This document shows, one piece after another, positions 26,272 to 35,925 of a stretch of DNA of 64,000 nucleotides; positions within the stretch are counted from its first letter, which is position 1; each line of letters opens with the position of its first letter. A program made the position numbers and the translations under genes. The DNA is from Actinomadura terrae (GTDB lineage Bacteria > Actinomycetota > Actinomycetes > Streptosporangiales > Streptosporangiaceae). The notes under the pieces were generated by a model that was given only the letters and a program-made list of their open reading frames with translations, ran no database searches and was not told the origin of the DNA. The DNA lies in contig NZ_JAICDG010000003.1 in NCBI RefSeq assembly GCF_022751215.1, positions 620,001 through 684,000 on the forward strand, in the 5' to 3' direction.

Positions 26272-27183
26272 TCACTGGTAGAGCGAGCCGGCGTTCACCA
26301 CCGGCTGGGCGTCCCGGTCGGCGCACAGCACGACCAGCAGGTTGCTGACCATCGCCGCCTTGCGCTCCTCGTCGAGTTCCACCACGTCCTCCTCGTCGAG
26401 CCGGTCCAGAGCGAGCTGCACCATCCCGACCGCGCCCTCGACGATCCGCTGCCGGGCCGCGACGACCGCGCCCGCCTGCTGGCGGCGCAGCATCGCCTGC
26501 GCGATCTCCGGCGCGTAGGCGAGCCGGGTGATCCGCGACTCGATGATCTCCACCCCGGCGGAGGCGACCCGCTGCCGCAGCTCCTCCGACAGCTGCCCGG
26601 TTATCTCGTCGGCGTTGTCGCGCAGCGACGTGCGGTCGTGCGCGTCGTAGGGGAAGCTGCCCGCGATGTGCCGCACCGCCGCCTCGGTCTGGAAGGCCAC
26701 GAACTCCACGAAGTCGTCGACCTCGAACATCGCGCGCGCGGTGTCGCGCACCTGCCAGACCACCACCGCCGAGATCTCGATCGGGTTCCCGTCCAGGTCG
26801 TTGACCTTGGCGAGCCCGGTCTCGTGGTTGCGGATGCGGGTCGAGACCTTGCGCCGGTCGGTGATCGGGTTCACCCAGCGGAGCCCGTCGGTGCGCACCG
26901 TCCCGGCGTAGCGGCCGAGGACCTGGAGCACCCGCGCCTCGCCCGGCGCGACCGCCGTCAGCCCCGCCAGGACGACCAGCCCGGCGAGCACCAGCAGCAC
27001 CGCCGCCGTGATCCCGACCGCGAGCCCCGCGCCGCCCCCGGCGGCGAGCCCGAGCAGCACCGCCACGGCCCCCAGCAGGATCAGCCCCAGCCCGACCCCC
27101 AGCATCGGCCAGCCGCCGACGTCCCGCGCCGCGCGCTCGGAGATCTGCGGTCTCGGCATCTCCACCCGTGTCGACTCCACCAT
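26272..27183 (-). CDS. SPFH/Band 7 membrane protein (stomatin-like)
   Basis: The start is the ATG at 27183, with GGAGG 7 bases upstream; 303 residues. Two hydrophobic helices (about 23-75) anchor it. The SPFH domain follows: A-P-G-E-A-R-V-L-Q, then D-L-D-G-N-P-I-E-I-S-A-V-V-V-W-Q-V and the coiled C-terminal part L-R-R-Q-Q-A-G-A-V-V-A-A-R. Such proteins oligomerise as membrane scaffolds. It is the first gene of a probable three-gene operon. Confidence 0.9.
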   Translation of the reverse strand: MVESTRVEMPRPQISERAARDVGGWPMLGVGLGLILLGAVAVLLGLAAGGGAGLAVGITAAVLLVLAGLVVLAGLTAVAPGEARVLQVLGRYAGTVRTDGLRWVNPITDRRKVSTRIRNHETGLAKVNDLDGNPIEISAVVVWQVRDTARAMFEVDDFVEFVAFQTEAAVRHIAGSFPYDAHDRTSLRDNADEITGQLSEELRQRVASAGVEIIESRITRLAYAPEIAQAMLRRQQAGAVVAARQRIVEGAVGMVQLALDRLDEEDVVELDEERKAAMVSNLLVVLCADRDAQPVVNAGSLYQ

Positions 27184-27223
27184 CTGTCCCCTCCTTCGTT
27201 GGCGCGAGCATAGCAAAGTGATA

Positions 27224-28777
27224 TCACTTTTTCCATTCGTGCACGGGGGCCTCGGCGGGCTCCGGGACGTCCTCGATGACCTTGGGGACGTCGCGGAGGG
27301 TCACGAGCGCGAACACGGCCACCAGCCCGGCCAGCCCGGCGCTGCACAGCAGGGCGGCGTGCATGCCGTCCACGAACGCGACGCGTGCGGCGTCGACGAC
27401 CTGCCCGCCGAGGTGTCCGGGCAGCGCGGTCGCCGCCTGGACGGCGCCGGTCAGCGAGTCGCGCGCGGCCGCAGCAGCGGGTGCCGGGACGCCCGCGGGC
27501 AGGTCCAGGGCGTCGCGGTAGACCGCGTTCAGGACGCTGCCGAGGATCGCCATGCCGAGCGCGCCGCCCAGCTCGGTCGCGGTCTCGGAGATCGCGGACG
27601 CGGCGCCCGAGCGCTCCCGGGGCACCGAGGCGAGCACGGTGTCGGAGGTGACGGTCAGCGCCAGCCCCATCCCGATCCCCGACACCAGGATCATCGGGAC
27701 CATGGCCAGATAGGAGGTGTGCAACCCGATCGTCAGGAACGAGGCGAACGCGCACGCGGACACGGCCATGCCGATCGCGACCGAGCGGGCCCGGCCGAGC
27801 AGCGAGATCAGCGGCGGCGCGAGCGCGGCGCCGCCGACCATCGCGCCGAGCGCGCCGGGCAGCCCGGCGAGCCCGGCCCGCAGCGGCGCCCAGCCGAGCG
27901 CGAGCTGGAACAGCAGCGAGAAGATCAGCGACTGCGCGACCAGGGCGAACATCGCGAACATGTTGGTGACGACCGACCCGCTGAACGCGCGGACCCGGAA
28001 CAGGCCGATGTCGATCAGCGGCTCGGCCACCCCGTGCTGCCGGACCACGAACGCCAGCAGCGCCGCGGCGCCGAGGACGGCGGCGACCGGCACCCGCGGC
28101 TCGTCCACGCCGTGCGCGGCGGCCTCCTTCACCGCGTACACCAGCCCGAGCACGCCGACGATCGACAGCGGCACGCTCGGCAGGTCCATCCGCCCGGACG
28201 CGGCCGACCGGTGCGCGCCGGGCAGCACCAGCGCGCCCGCGACGAGCGCCACCGCCATCAGCGGCACGTTGATCAGGAAGACCGAGCCCCACCAGAAGTG
28301 GTCGAGCAGCGCCCCGCTGACGACCGGGCCGAGCCCGACCGCGAGCCCGGCGGTGCCGCTGAACACCCCGACCGCCATCGTCCGCTGCTTGGGGTCGGTG
28401 AACACCCGGCGGATCAGGCTGAGGCAGGACGGCATGAGCGTCGCGCCCGCGACGCCGAGCAGCGCCCGGGCCGCGATCAGCAGTTCCGCGCTCGGCGCGT
28501 AGGCGGTGACCGCGGACGCGGCGGCGAACACGGCGGTGCCGATGAGCAGCAGCTTCTTGTGCCCGATCCGGTCGCCGACGCCGCCCATCGTGACCAGCAG
28601 CCCGGCGAGCGCGAAGCCGTAGGCGTCGGCGATCCACAGGATCTGCGTGGCGGAGGGGTCCAGGTCCGCGCTCAGGTGGGGGATCGCCTGGTTCAGCGCG
28701 GTCAGGTCGATGTTGGGCACGATGGCGAGCAGCGTGCAGATCGCGAACGTGCCCCATTTGCGGGCCGAATTCTCCAT
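27224..28777 (-). CDS. MFS drug exporter, DHA2 (14-helix) family
   Basis: This 517-residue protein has about 14 hydrophobic helices. Helix 1 reads I-V-P-N-I-D-L-T-A-L-N-Q-A-I-P, and G-D-R-I-G-H-K-K marks the helix 2-3 loop. A C-terminal cytosolic tail ends in EWKK. It lies 67 bases downstream of the SARP-type regulator on the same strand and is probably co-transcribed with it. It likely exports an antibiotic or other toxic compound. Confidence 0.9.
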   Translation of the reverse strand: MENSARKWGTFAICTLLAIVPNIDLTALNQAIPHLSADLDPSATQILWIADAYGFALAGLLVTMGGVGDRIGHKKLLLIGTAVFAAASAVTAYAPSAELLIAARALLGVAGATLMPSCLSLIRRVFTDPKQRTMAVGVFSGTAGLAVGLGPVVSGALLDHFWWGSVFLINVPLMAVALVAGALVLPGAHRSAASGRMDLPSVPLSIVGVLGLVYAVKEAAAHGVDEPRVPVAAVLGAAALLAFVVRQHGVAEPLIDIGLFRVRAFSGSVVTNMFAMFALVAQSLIFSLLFQLALGWAPLRAGLAGLPGALGAMVGGAALAPPLISLLGRARSVAIGMAVSACAFASFLTIGLHTSYLAMVPMILVSGIGMGLALTVTSDTVLASVPRERSGAASAISETATELGGALGMAILGSVLNAVYRDALDLPAGVPAPAAAAARDSLTGAVQAATALPGHLGGQVVDAARVAFVDGMHAALLCSAGLAGLVAVFALVTLRDVPKVIEDVPEPAEAPVHEWKK

Positions 28778-28844
28778 GGCCGCAGCGTCGCGGGGGCCGC
28801 TGACCGCCGGCGCACCGTCCGCTGACCGGCTCCCGCCTCGACGG

Positions 28845-31800
28845 TCAGCGGCGCAGCTCGGCCACGGCCTCCTCGCGGGACAGGGCGGCGCCCTCGGCGT
28901 AGGACGCCTCGTACGCGGCGTCGCCCACCAGCGCGCGGGCCTCGCGCTCGACGTTCTCGGCGTCGGCGTCCCCGGCGATGTCGGTGCCGCGCAGCGGGCG
29001 GGCCAGCCCGAGCAGCAGCGCCGCCCGCGTCCCGTCGCCGTCCGCGAGGGCCGCGCCCGCCAGGCCGACGGCGGCGCCCACCTGGTGCATGAAGATCGGA
29101 TGGTCGATCGCCATGTCCAGGGACGCGCGGAACCGCTCCCGGGCCCGCCCGGCGTCGCCCTCGCGCAGCTCCACCCAGCCGAGCCCGACCAGCGCGACCG
29201 CGCGGACGGCGCCCGCGATGAACCGCTCGGACGCCGGGCCGCCGAGCGCCGCCTCGTACTCGCGGCGCGCCCCGGCCAGGTCGCCGCGCAGCCGCGCGAC
29301 CTGCCCGAGCCCGTGGTGGGCGCCCGCGACCTTGTCGGGCGCGCCCGCGCGGCGCGCCAGCCCGCCGCCGCGCGTGTAGTCGGCGTGCGCCGCGGCGAGG
29401 TCCCCGGCGTGGACATGGACGTCGCCGCGCCGGTAGAGCAGGTCGGCGGTGTCCTCCAGCGCGCCGAGCCGTTCGGTCAGCGCGAGCGCCTCGTCCAGCA
29501 GGGCGAGCGCGCGGTCGCGGTCGCCGCGCCAGTCGGCGAGCTGCGCGAGCGGGTCCAGCGTGTTCGCGATGCCCCAGGCGTCCCCGGCCTCGCGGAACTC
29601 CGCGACCGCGTCGTCGCAGGCCCGCTCCGCGGCCGCCATGTCGCCCCGGAACTGGAGCAGGAACGCCTCGCTCATCCGCATCAGCGCCCGCGACCACGGG
29701 TCGTCGCCGATCTGCCGCGTCATGACCGCGATGTCGGTGCGCCGCGGACCCGCCGTCAGCGCCCAGGCGACGGTGACGACCGGGTAGGCCAGCGTGTGGT
29801 CGATCCCGTTCAGCAGCTCCTCGGCCCGGTCGAGCCACGCCGCCGCCCGTTCGCCCGCCGCGTCGCCCCCCACCGCGTTCGCGACGCACAGCACGTACTC
29901 CTCGGCCAGGCCCTCCGGCGGCTCGGTCCCGATCTCCTCCAGCAGCGCGGTCGCCAGCGAGGCCCCCTCGATCCGTCCCCGCAGCCACCAGTACCACGAC
30001 AGCGACGCGACGAGCCGCAGCGCCAGCGCCGGATCCGCCCGGACGCTGCGCCGCAGCGCCGCGTGCAGGTTGCCGTGGTCGGCGGCGAGCCGCTCCAGCC
30101 ACGCCACCTGCTCGGCGCCCCGCAGATGCGGGTCGGCGCGCCGCGCGAGCCCGAGGAAGTACTCCGCGTGCGCCTGCTGGAACCGCTCCTCCTCACCGGC
30201 GTCCGCGAGGCGCTCGGCGCAGAACGCGCGGACGGTGTCGAGCATCCGGAACCGCGTCCCGTCGGCCTGGAGCAGCGACTTGTCGGCCAGCTCGACGAGC
30301 AGCTCGTCGGCGTCCTCGACGTCGCACACCTCCTCCGCCGCCTCCAGCGTGAGCCCGCCGGAGAACACCGTCAGCCGCCGCGCGAGGACCTGCTCCGGCT
30401 CGTCCAGCAGGCCCCAGCTCCACTCGACGACGGCCCGCAGCGTCTGGTGCCGGGGCGCCGCGCCCCGGTTGCCGCGCGACAGCAGCCGGAACCGGTCGTC
30501 CAGCCGCGTCGCGACCTCGCCGACCGGCAGCGACCGCAGCCGCGCCGCCGCGAGCTCGATCGCCAGCGGCAGGCCGTCCAGCGCCCCGCAGATCCGCAGG
30601 ACGTCCCGCGCGTTCGCCTCGTCCACCGCGAACCCCGGCCGCACCGCCGCCGCCCGCTCGGCGAACAGCCGCACCGCCGGGAAATCGATGAGGTCTCCTG
30701 TGGGCGTGCCCTCCGGCGGCAGTCCGAGCGGCGGCAGCGGACGCAGCGCCTCCCCGGTGATCCCGAGCGCCTCCCGGCTCGTCGCGAGCACCCGCAGCTC
30801 CGGGCAGGCGCTCAGCAGCCGGTGCGCCAGCCGCGCGACCGGCTCCACGACGTGCTCGCAGTTGTCCAGCACCAGCAGGATCCGCCGCCCCGCCAGCGCC
30901 GTGACCAGCCGCTCCTCCGCCCCCGGCTGCCCCTCCGCGGACCCCGGCAGCATCCCGCTCTCGCGCAGCCCGAGCGCCGCGAGCAGCGCCTTGCCGACCT
31001 CCGTCCGGTCGACCGGCGCGAGGTCGACGAAGCGGACCTCGCCGTCCTCCCGTCCCGCCGCCTCGATCGCCAGCCGCGTCTTGCCCGCCCCGCCCGGCCC
31101 GAGCAGCGTCACCAGCCGCCCGTCCGCGAGCATGGCCCCGACCCGGCGCACCTCGTCCTCGCGTCCGACGAAGCTGGTGAGCTGGGCGGGCAGACTCTGG
31201 ACGGGCACCGGCGCGGGCGTCGGCGCGGCCTCGGGCGCGGGCTCGCCGCGCAGGATCGCCAGATGCGCCTCGGCCAGCTCCCGCCCCGGGTCGGCGCCGA
31301 GCTCCTCCGCCAGCAGCCGCCGCCCGTCCTCGAACACCGCCAGCGCGTCGGCCTGCCTCCCGGCCCCGTACAGGGCCCGCATGAGCAGCGCCCGCGCCTG
31401 CTCCCGCAACGGCTGCGCGTCGACCAGCTCCCTGAGCCCCGGCACCACCGCCCCGAACTCACCCAGGGCGATCTCCGCCTCGGCGAGATCCTCCGCCACC
31501 GCGACCCGCGACTCCTCCAGCCGCGCCGCCTGCGCCGCCGCGAACGGCGCGCTGACGTCGGCCAGCGCGGGCCCCCGCCACAAGCCGAGCGCCTCCTTCA
31601 ACACCGCCGCCGCCCTCGCGTGCTCGCCCGCCGCCAGCGCCTCCCGCCCGTACCGCGCCAGCCGCCCGAACTCGTGGACGTCCACCACCTCGGGCGGGAC
31701 GGCCAGCCGGTACCCGGCCGCGTGCCCCTCCACGAGCCCCGCGTCCCCGAGCCCCCGCCGCAGCCGCGACACCTGCGACTGCAACGCGTTCGCCGCCCCC

Positions 31801-31967
31801 TTCGGCGGCTCCTCCCCGTACAGCCCGTCGATCAGCCGCTCGGCGGCGACGACCCGTCCCGCCTCCAGCAGCAGCATGGCGAGCAGCCCCCGCACCCGGG
31901 GCCCGCCCACCGCCCCCTCGGCCTCGCCGCCCCGGACCTCCACGGCCCCCAGAACCCCAAACCACAT
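28845..31967 (-). CDS. AfsR/SARP-type transcriptional regulator
   Basis: The 1040-residue protein has an N-terminal OmpR-like winged helix (1-90), a BTAD helical domain (95-245), an NB-ARC/STAND ATPase with Walker A G-P-G-G-A-G-K-T (290-297) and Walker B L-L-V-L-D-N-C-E-H, then a long TPR-like C-terminus. This is the large SARP layout of AfsR. It may regulate the downstream exporter and metabolite genes elsewhere. A PknB-like kinase gene diverges from it at 32111, recalling the AfsK-AfsR link, but that pairing is inference. Confidence 0.9.
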   Translation of the reverse strand: MWFGVLGAVEVRGGEAEGAVGGPRVRGLLAMLLLEAGRVVAAERLIDGLYGEEPPKGAANALQSQVSRLRRGLGDAGLVEGHAAGYRLAVPPEVVDVHEFGRLARYGREALAAGEHARAAAVLKEALGLWRGPALADVSAPFAAAQAARLEESRVAVAEDLAEAEIALGEFGAVVPGLRELVDAQPLREQARALLMRALYGAGRQADALAVFEDGRRLLAEELGADPGRELAEAHLAILRGEPAPEAAPTPAPVPVQSLPAQLTSFVGREDEVRRVGAMLADGRLVTLLGPGGAGKTRLAIEAAGREDGEVRFVDLAPVDRTEVGKALLAALGLRESGMLPGSAEGQPGAEERLVTALAGRRILLVLDNCEHVVEPVARLAHRLLSACPELRVLATSREALGITGEALRPLPPLGLPPEGTPTGDLIDFPAVRLFAERAAAVRPGFAVDEANARDVLRICGALDGLPLAIELAAARLRSLPVGEVATRLDDRFRLLSRGNRGAAPRHQTLRAVVEWSWGLLDEPEQVLARRLTVFSGGLTLEAAEEVCDVEDADELLVELADKSLLQADGTRFRMLDTVRAFCAERLADAGEEERFQQAHAEYFLGLARRADPHLRGAEQVAWLERLAADHGNLHAALRRSVRADPALALRLVASLSWYWWLRGRIEGASLATALLEEIGTEPPEGLAEEYVLCVANAVGGDAAGERAAAWLDRAEELLNGIDHTLAYPVVTVAWALTAGPRRTDIAVMTRQIGDDPWSRALMRMSEAFLLQFRGDMAAAERACDDAVAEFREAGDAWGIANTLDPLAQLADWRGDRDRALALLDEALALTERLGALEDTADLLYRRGDVHVHAGDLAAAHADYTRGGGLARRAGAPDKVAGAHHGLGQVARLRGDLAGARREYEAALGGPASERFIAGAVRAVALVGLGWVELREGDAGRARERFRASLDMAIDHPIFMHQVGAAVGLAGAALADGDGTRAALLLGLARPLRGTDIAGDADAENVEREARALVGDAAYEASYAEGAALSREEAVAELRR

Positions 31968-32110
31968 GCCCCCGATCCTCCCAGCTCGCCGACACCCGCG
32001 AGATCACCGGGAAACGTCCCCTGACCAGAAGCGGCCCCCGGCCCGGAACCGTGACCGGCACTCCGCGCGTCCAGGAGACTTGAGTGATCGCGCACGGAAG
32101 ATGGGGGACG

Positions 32111-33445
32111 ATGGAGCCGCTGCGACCCGACGACCCACCGACGATCGGCCGCTACCGCCTCTCGGGCCGGCTCGGCTCCGGCGGCATGGGCGAGGTGTTC
32201 TTCGGCCACTCGCCGGGCGGACGCGCCGTCGCGGTGAAGGTCGTGCGGGCCGAACTCGGCTCCGACGAGGCCTTCCGCCGCCGGTTCGCCCGCGAGGCCG
32301 AGGCCGCACGCAAGGTCGGCGGCTTCCACACCGCCCAGGTGGTCGAGATCAACCTGGACGCCGACCCACCGTGGCTGGTCACCGCCTACGTCCCCGGCCC
32401 GTCCCTCGCCGCCGTCGTCGCCGAGCACGGCGCCCTCCCCGAACCCTCCCTGCGCGTCCTCGGCGCGGGCCTCGCCGAGGCGCTGGAGGCGATCCACGCC
32501 GCCGGGCTCGTGCACCGCGACCTGAAACCGTCCAACATCATCCTGGCGCCCGACGGCCCCCGCGTCATCGACTTCGGCATCGCCCAGGCGGACGAGGGGA
32601 CCGCGCTCACCCGCACCGGCGGCTCCGTCGGCACCCCCGGCTTCATGGCCCCCGAGCAGATCACCGGCGCGGAGGTCGGCCCGCGCGCCGACGTCTTCGC
32701 GCTGGGACTGGTCCTGTGCCATGCGGCGGGCGTCCGCCCCTTCGGCGAGGGCCCGGCCCACACGCTCATGTACCGGATCGTCCACGGCGAACCGACCCTG
32801 GCCGGCCTCCCGCCCGCGATCCACGACCTGGCCGCGTCCTGCCTGGCCAAGGACCCGGCCGCCCGCCCGACGCCACCCGAGATCCTGGAACGCCTGGCCA
32901 CACAGGCCGCCCCCGACGAATGGCTGCCCCCCGAAGTAACCCAGATGGTGAGCCATCACCAGGAAGCCCCGCCCCCACCCCGCCGCACACCCTGGCCCCT
33001 CTGGGCAGGCGCCGCAGTCCTGGCCCTGACCATCACCCTGGTCACAGGCTTCTTCATCGCTCGAAACCCGTCCGCCCCGGCCGCCGCACCAACAAAATCC
33101 GCCACCCCGTCCGCCTCCGCCTCCCCGCTGGCCCACTGCACCCACCAGGGCAGACGAGTGACCGATCCGGAGGGCCGCACCTTCGACACCTGGTCCTGCC
33201 AGACGGCACAACGCGGCCCCCTCTACCAGGAACCGTCGTCCGGCCCCACCACCGGCTACCTGAGATCGACGAACAACTGGTTCGTCTGCCAACGCCAGGG
33301 CTCCACCAACCCCGCCACCGCCTGGCTCTACACCCAGGGCGACGACCGCTACCAGAACGACGGCTGGGGCTGGTTCCCGGCAACCTCAGTCTCCCCAACC
33401 TGGACGACCACCCCCATCCCCGACCTCCCCACCTGCCCCTTCTAA
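32111..33445 (+). CDS. Membrane Ser/Thr protein kinase (PknB/AfsK-like) with extracellular domain
   Basis: Read from the ATG at 32111, the protein has 444 residues. The cytosolic kinase domain is complete: the Gly loop G-S-G-G-M-G, Lys43, catalytic Asp137 in H-R-D-L-K-P-S-N and D-F-G at 154-156. A single membrane helix spans about 297-317. The external part (about 320-444) has no PASTA repeats but a Trp/Tyr-rich module with Cys residues (WFVCQRQGSTNPATAWLYTQ) that looks SH3-like. The kinase probably senses a cell-wall or secreted ligand. It diverges from the SARP gene. Confidence 0.9.
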   Translation: MEPLRPDDPPTIGRYRLSGRLGSGGMGEVFFGHSPGGRAVAVKVVRAELGSDEAFRRRFAREAEAARKVGGFHTAQVVEINLDADPPWLVTAYVPGPSLAAVVAEHGALPEPSLRVLGAGLAEALEAIHAAGLVHRDLKPSNIILAPDGPRVIDFGIAQADEGTALTRTGGSVGTPGFMAPEQITGAEVGPRADVFALGLVLCHAAGVRPFGEGPAHTLMYRIVHGEPTLAGLPPAIHDLAASCLAKDPAARPTPPEILERLATQAAPDEWLPPEVTQMVSHHQEAPPPPRRTPWPLWAGAAVLALTITLVTGFFIARNPSAPAAAPTKSATPSASASPLAHCTHQGRRVTDPEGRTFDTWSCQTAQRGPLYQEPSSGPTTGYLRSTNNWFVCQRQGSTNPATAWLYTQGDDRYQNDGWGWFPATSVSPTWTTTPIPDLPTCPF

Positions 33446-33534
33446 CCCTCACCCCCGGCAGACGTACCCGCGCGTCCCCAGGCCCTCGAAGCCCGCCACA
33501 GCCTGCGCCCGTACCCTCGTCCCCGATAGCCGGG

Positions 33535-33654
33535 GTGGACGGCGAAGTACGCGGGCTGCACACCGTCTCGCTCACGGCCCGGAGTTGGGGCTGGCATGGC
33601 AACGCCGACGGCCGCACCGTCACCGCCGTGTTCGGGGCGGGGGAGGCCGCGTGA
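33535..33654 (+). CDS. Small hypothetical ORF
   Basis: A 39-codon frame runs from GTG at 33535 (VDGEVRGLHTVSLTARSW) to a TGA that overlaps the GTG of the next small frame in a GTGA junction. The Trp/Arg content and coupled overlap suggest a real or once-real gene. I do not recognise the family. Confidence 0.3.
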   Translation: MDGEVRGLHTVSLTARSWGWHGNADGRTVTAVFGAGEAA

Positions 33655-34069
33655 GCAGCCCGGCGTCCTGGACGCATAACGAGGTCAGCAAGGGGGTGCA
33701 CGCCGCGATGACCGCCGCGATGCGCGCGGACGTGCACGCGATCGACGCCGTCCTCGTGAAGGGCGGGCGGCTCGACCCGAACAGCCGCAAGTTAGTCGGC
33801 TAGGCGCGCGGGTTGGTGCTCGCGTGCGGGGCGGCCATGACGCGCGTGCTCGCGGCGCACCGTCCCGGCGACGACCCTTACGGCCGGGAGATCTGCCGTG
33901 GCTGCGGCACCTCCGACTGCCGGACGCTGCGGGGCGTCGGCCACGTTCTGGCCGCGTACTCGGTGCGCCCGGTGGTCGTCGACCGCTACACCGGTGCGCT
34001 CAGCCGCTGGCCGCGCATGCCGTTGGAACCCTGGTCGCCGAATACGAGCACTACCGTGCGGGCTGTTAG
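33651..34069 (+). pseudogene. Decayed small gene with in-frame TAG
   Basis: From GTG 33651 the frame encodes SSPASWTHNEVSKGVHAAMT and continues to G, then a TAG at 33801-33803. The same frame continues for at least 70 codons with sensible protein sequence, including a Cys cluster ICRGCGTSDC and HVLAAYSVRPVVVDRY. Near 34020 the coding signal appears to move to the frame ending LVAEYEHYRAGC at 34069. A rare TTA codon sits just before the stop. I read this as one small Cys-containing gene broken by a stop and a frameshift. Confidence 0.4.
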
Positions 34070-34677
34070 AGGAGGCCCTGGTCCTTGGCGTAGAGGGCGG
34101 CCTGGGTCCGGTCGCGCAGGTTGAGGCGCTGCAAGATGCGGGAGATGTGGTTCTTGACCGTTCCCTCGCTCAGGTAGAGGCGGGAGGCGATCTCCTTGTT
34201 GGTGGCACCGGCCGCGATCAGCCTGAGGACGTCGGTCTCGCGCGGGGTGAGCGCCCCCGGGCCGGGGAGGGCGGCGGCGAGGCGGCGGGCGACGCCGGAG
34301 TCGAGTTGCGCGACGCCGGAGTGGGCCAACCGCACCGCGGCCGCGAGTTCGGCCGCCGGGAGGTTCTTCAGCAGGTACCCGGACGCGCCCGCGCGCAGGG
34401 CCTGCACGACGTACTCGTCGTCGTCGAACGTCGTGAGCATCACGACCTTGCAGGACGGGGTCCTGCGGCGGACCTCCGCGGTGGCCGCGACGCCGTCCAT
34501 GCCGGGCATGCGCACGTCCATCAGCACGACGTCGGCGGACGGGGCGCCGTCGACGGCCTCCGTCCCGTCGCGGGCCGTGCCGACCACGTCGATGCCCGGT
34601 TGGAGGCCGAGGAGCGAGGCGATCCCCTCGCGGACGAGTTCCTGGTCGTCCGCAACGAGCACACGGATGTCGTTCAC
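34066..34677 (-). CDS. NarL/LuxR-type response regulator
   Basis: The GTG start at 34677 overlaps the kinase stop in a GTGA junction, so the pair is translationally coupled. The 203-residue protein has a receiver domain with the Asp10-Asp11 pair, phosphoacceptor Asp54 (V-L-M-D-V) and Lys104, and a LuxR HTH (about 140-200) with TNKEIASRLYLSEGTVKNHI. It is the output partner of the adjacent histidine kinase. Targets unknown. Confidence 0.92.
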   Translation of the reverse strand: MNDIRVLVADDQELVREGIASLLGLQPGIDVVGTARDGTEAVDGAPSADVVLMDVRMPGMDGVAATAEVRRRTPSCKVVMLTTFDDDEYVVQALRAGASGYLLKNLPAAELAAAVRLAHSGVAQLDSGVARRLAAALPGPGALTPRETDVLRLIAAGATNKEIASRLYLSEGTVKNHISRILQRLNLRDRTQAALYAKDQGLL

Positions 34678-35762
34678 CAGGGCACCGTGACCGAGACCGT
34701 GGTGCCGCTGGACGCGCTCGCGAGCTCGAAGCGGCCGCCGAGGTGGCCGATCCGCTCGCGCATTCCGCGTATGCCGAATCCCTCCCGCAGGTCGAAGCCC
34801 CGGCCGTCGTCGGCGACGACCAGGCTGGCCCCTGAGTCCTCGTAGGCCAGGGACAGCCTGATGCGTGTGGCGCCCGAGTGGCGGCACGCGTTGGTCAGCG
34901 CCTCCTGGGCGGCCCGGTAGACGGCGGTGAGCGCCGCTTGGGGACGTTCGCCCTCGTCACCGGTCACTTCGAGGGTGACGGCGAGGCGGCCGTCGTTCAG
35001 GCGGGCGATCAACTCGGTCAGCGCGCCGGTCAGCCGGAACCGGTCCGGGCCGAGCGCGCGCACCGACTGCCGTACCTCGGTGAGGGCGCGGTCGGCCGAC
35101 CAGCGGGCGTCGGACACCGCGGTCCGGGCGGCCGCGGGGTCGAGGTCGGCGAAGGCGGTGGCCTTCTCCAGTTGGATGCCGATGGCGGTCAGGTGGTGGC
35201 CCAGGCTGTCGTGGATCTCCCGGGCGAGCCGGTTGCGCTCCTGCGCGGCGGACAGGACCTCCACCTCGCGCACCGTCCGCTCCAGCCGCACGCGGGCCTC
35301 CCTCTCGCGGACGGCGACGGCGGCCATCGTGACGGCCAGGACGACGCCGAGGGCGAACATCACCAGGTCGGAGATGTAGGCGGCGCGAACCTGCCAGTCC
35401 GGGACCCAGAGCGTGTACGCGGCCACGATCGCCGCGACGCACCCGGCGCCGAGCGCGACCGCGGCGCGGCGTCCGAACGCGAAGTAGGCCGTGAAGGGGA
35501 CGAGCACGAACAGCACGCGCGCGACGCCCGAGACGTCGAGCGCGTTGACCGTCGCGTAGAGGGCGATGCGGAGCGCCAGGAGGGCGGCCGCCGGGATGCG
35601 CCGGTCGAGGGCGTCCACACCCATCACCAGCAGGACACAGGCGACGAATCCGGCCGTGCGCATCGACGGGCCCGCGGTCACGACGGCGTAGTAGACGCCG
35701 CCGAGCAGGACCGCGAGACAGAGGAGGGGTGGCACCCAGGGCACGGGGCGCGTCGTGGCCAT
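34674..35762 (-). CDS. Sensor histidine kinase (NarX/DesK type, HisKA_3)
   Basis: The 362-residue protein has five to six N-terminal membrane helices (about 10-155), a HisKA_3 dimerisation helix with His184 in A-R-E-I-H-D-S-L-G-H-H, and a HATPase_c domain (D-D-G-R-G-F-D, then F-G-I-R-G-M). There is little extracellular sequence, so it likely senses a membrane-borne signal. It is the first gene of a two-gene operon with the regulator. The divergent esterase gene may be a target (inference). Confidence 0.92.
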   Translation of the reverse strand: MATTRPVPWVPPLLCLAVLLGGVYYAVVTAGPSMRTAGFVACVLLVMGVDALDRRIPAAALLALRIALYATVNALDVSGVARVLFVLVPFTAYFAFGRRAAVALGAGCVAAIVAAYTLWVPDWQVRAAYISDLVMFALGVVLAVTMAAVAVREREARVRLERTVREVEVLSAAQERNRLAREIHDSLGHHLTAIGIQLEKATAFADLDPAAARTAVSDARWSADRALTEVRQSVRALGPDRFRLTGALTELIARLNDGRLAVTLEVTGDEGERPQAALTAVYRAAQEALTNACRHSGATRIRLSLAYEDSGASLVVADDGRGFDLREGFGIRGMRERIGHLGGRFELASASSGTTVSVTVPW

Positions 35763-35925
35763 GCGCGCAGGCTACGCGTGCGGGCGCCGCGCGGGCTACG
35801 GACGCGCGACGGGACTGGCCAGAGGTCATGTGCCTTTCGGCCGGCGAGGGTCTGGCCGCAGCTCACTTATCCGGCAGGGGCGGTGCTTCCTACGTTGCGG
35901 GGTGTCCCTACAGAAGGAGTGCGCC

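Noticed and set aside
33535..34069. Toxin-antitoxin pair
   Set aside because: The overlap is suggestive, but neither small frame matches a known toxin or antitoxin fold and the second is disrupted.
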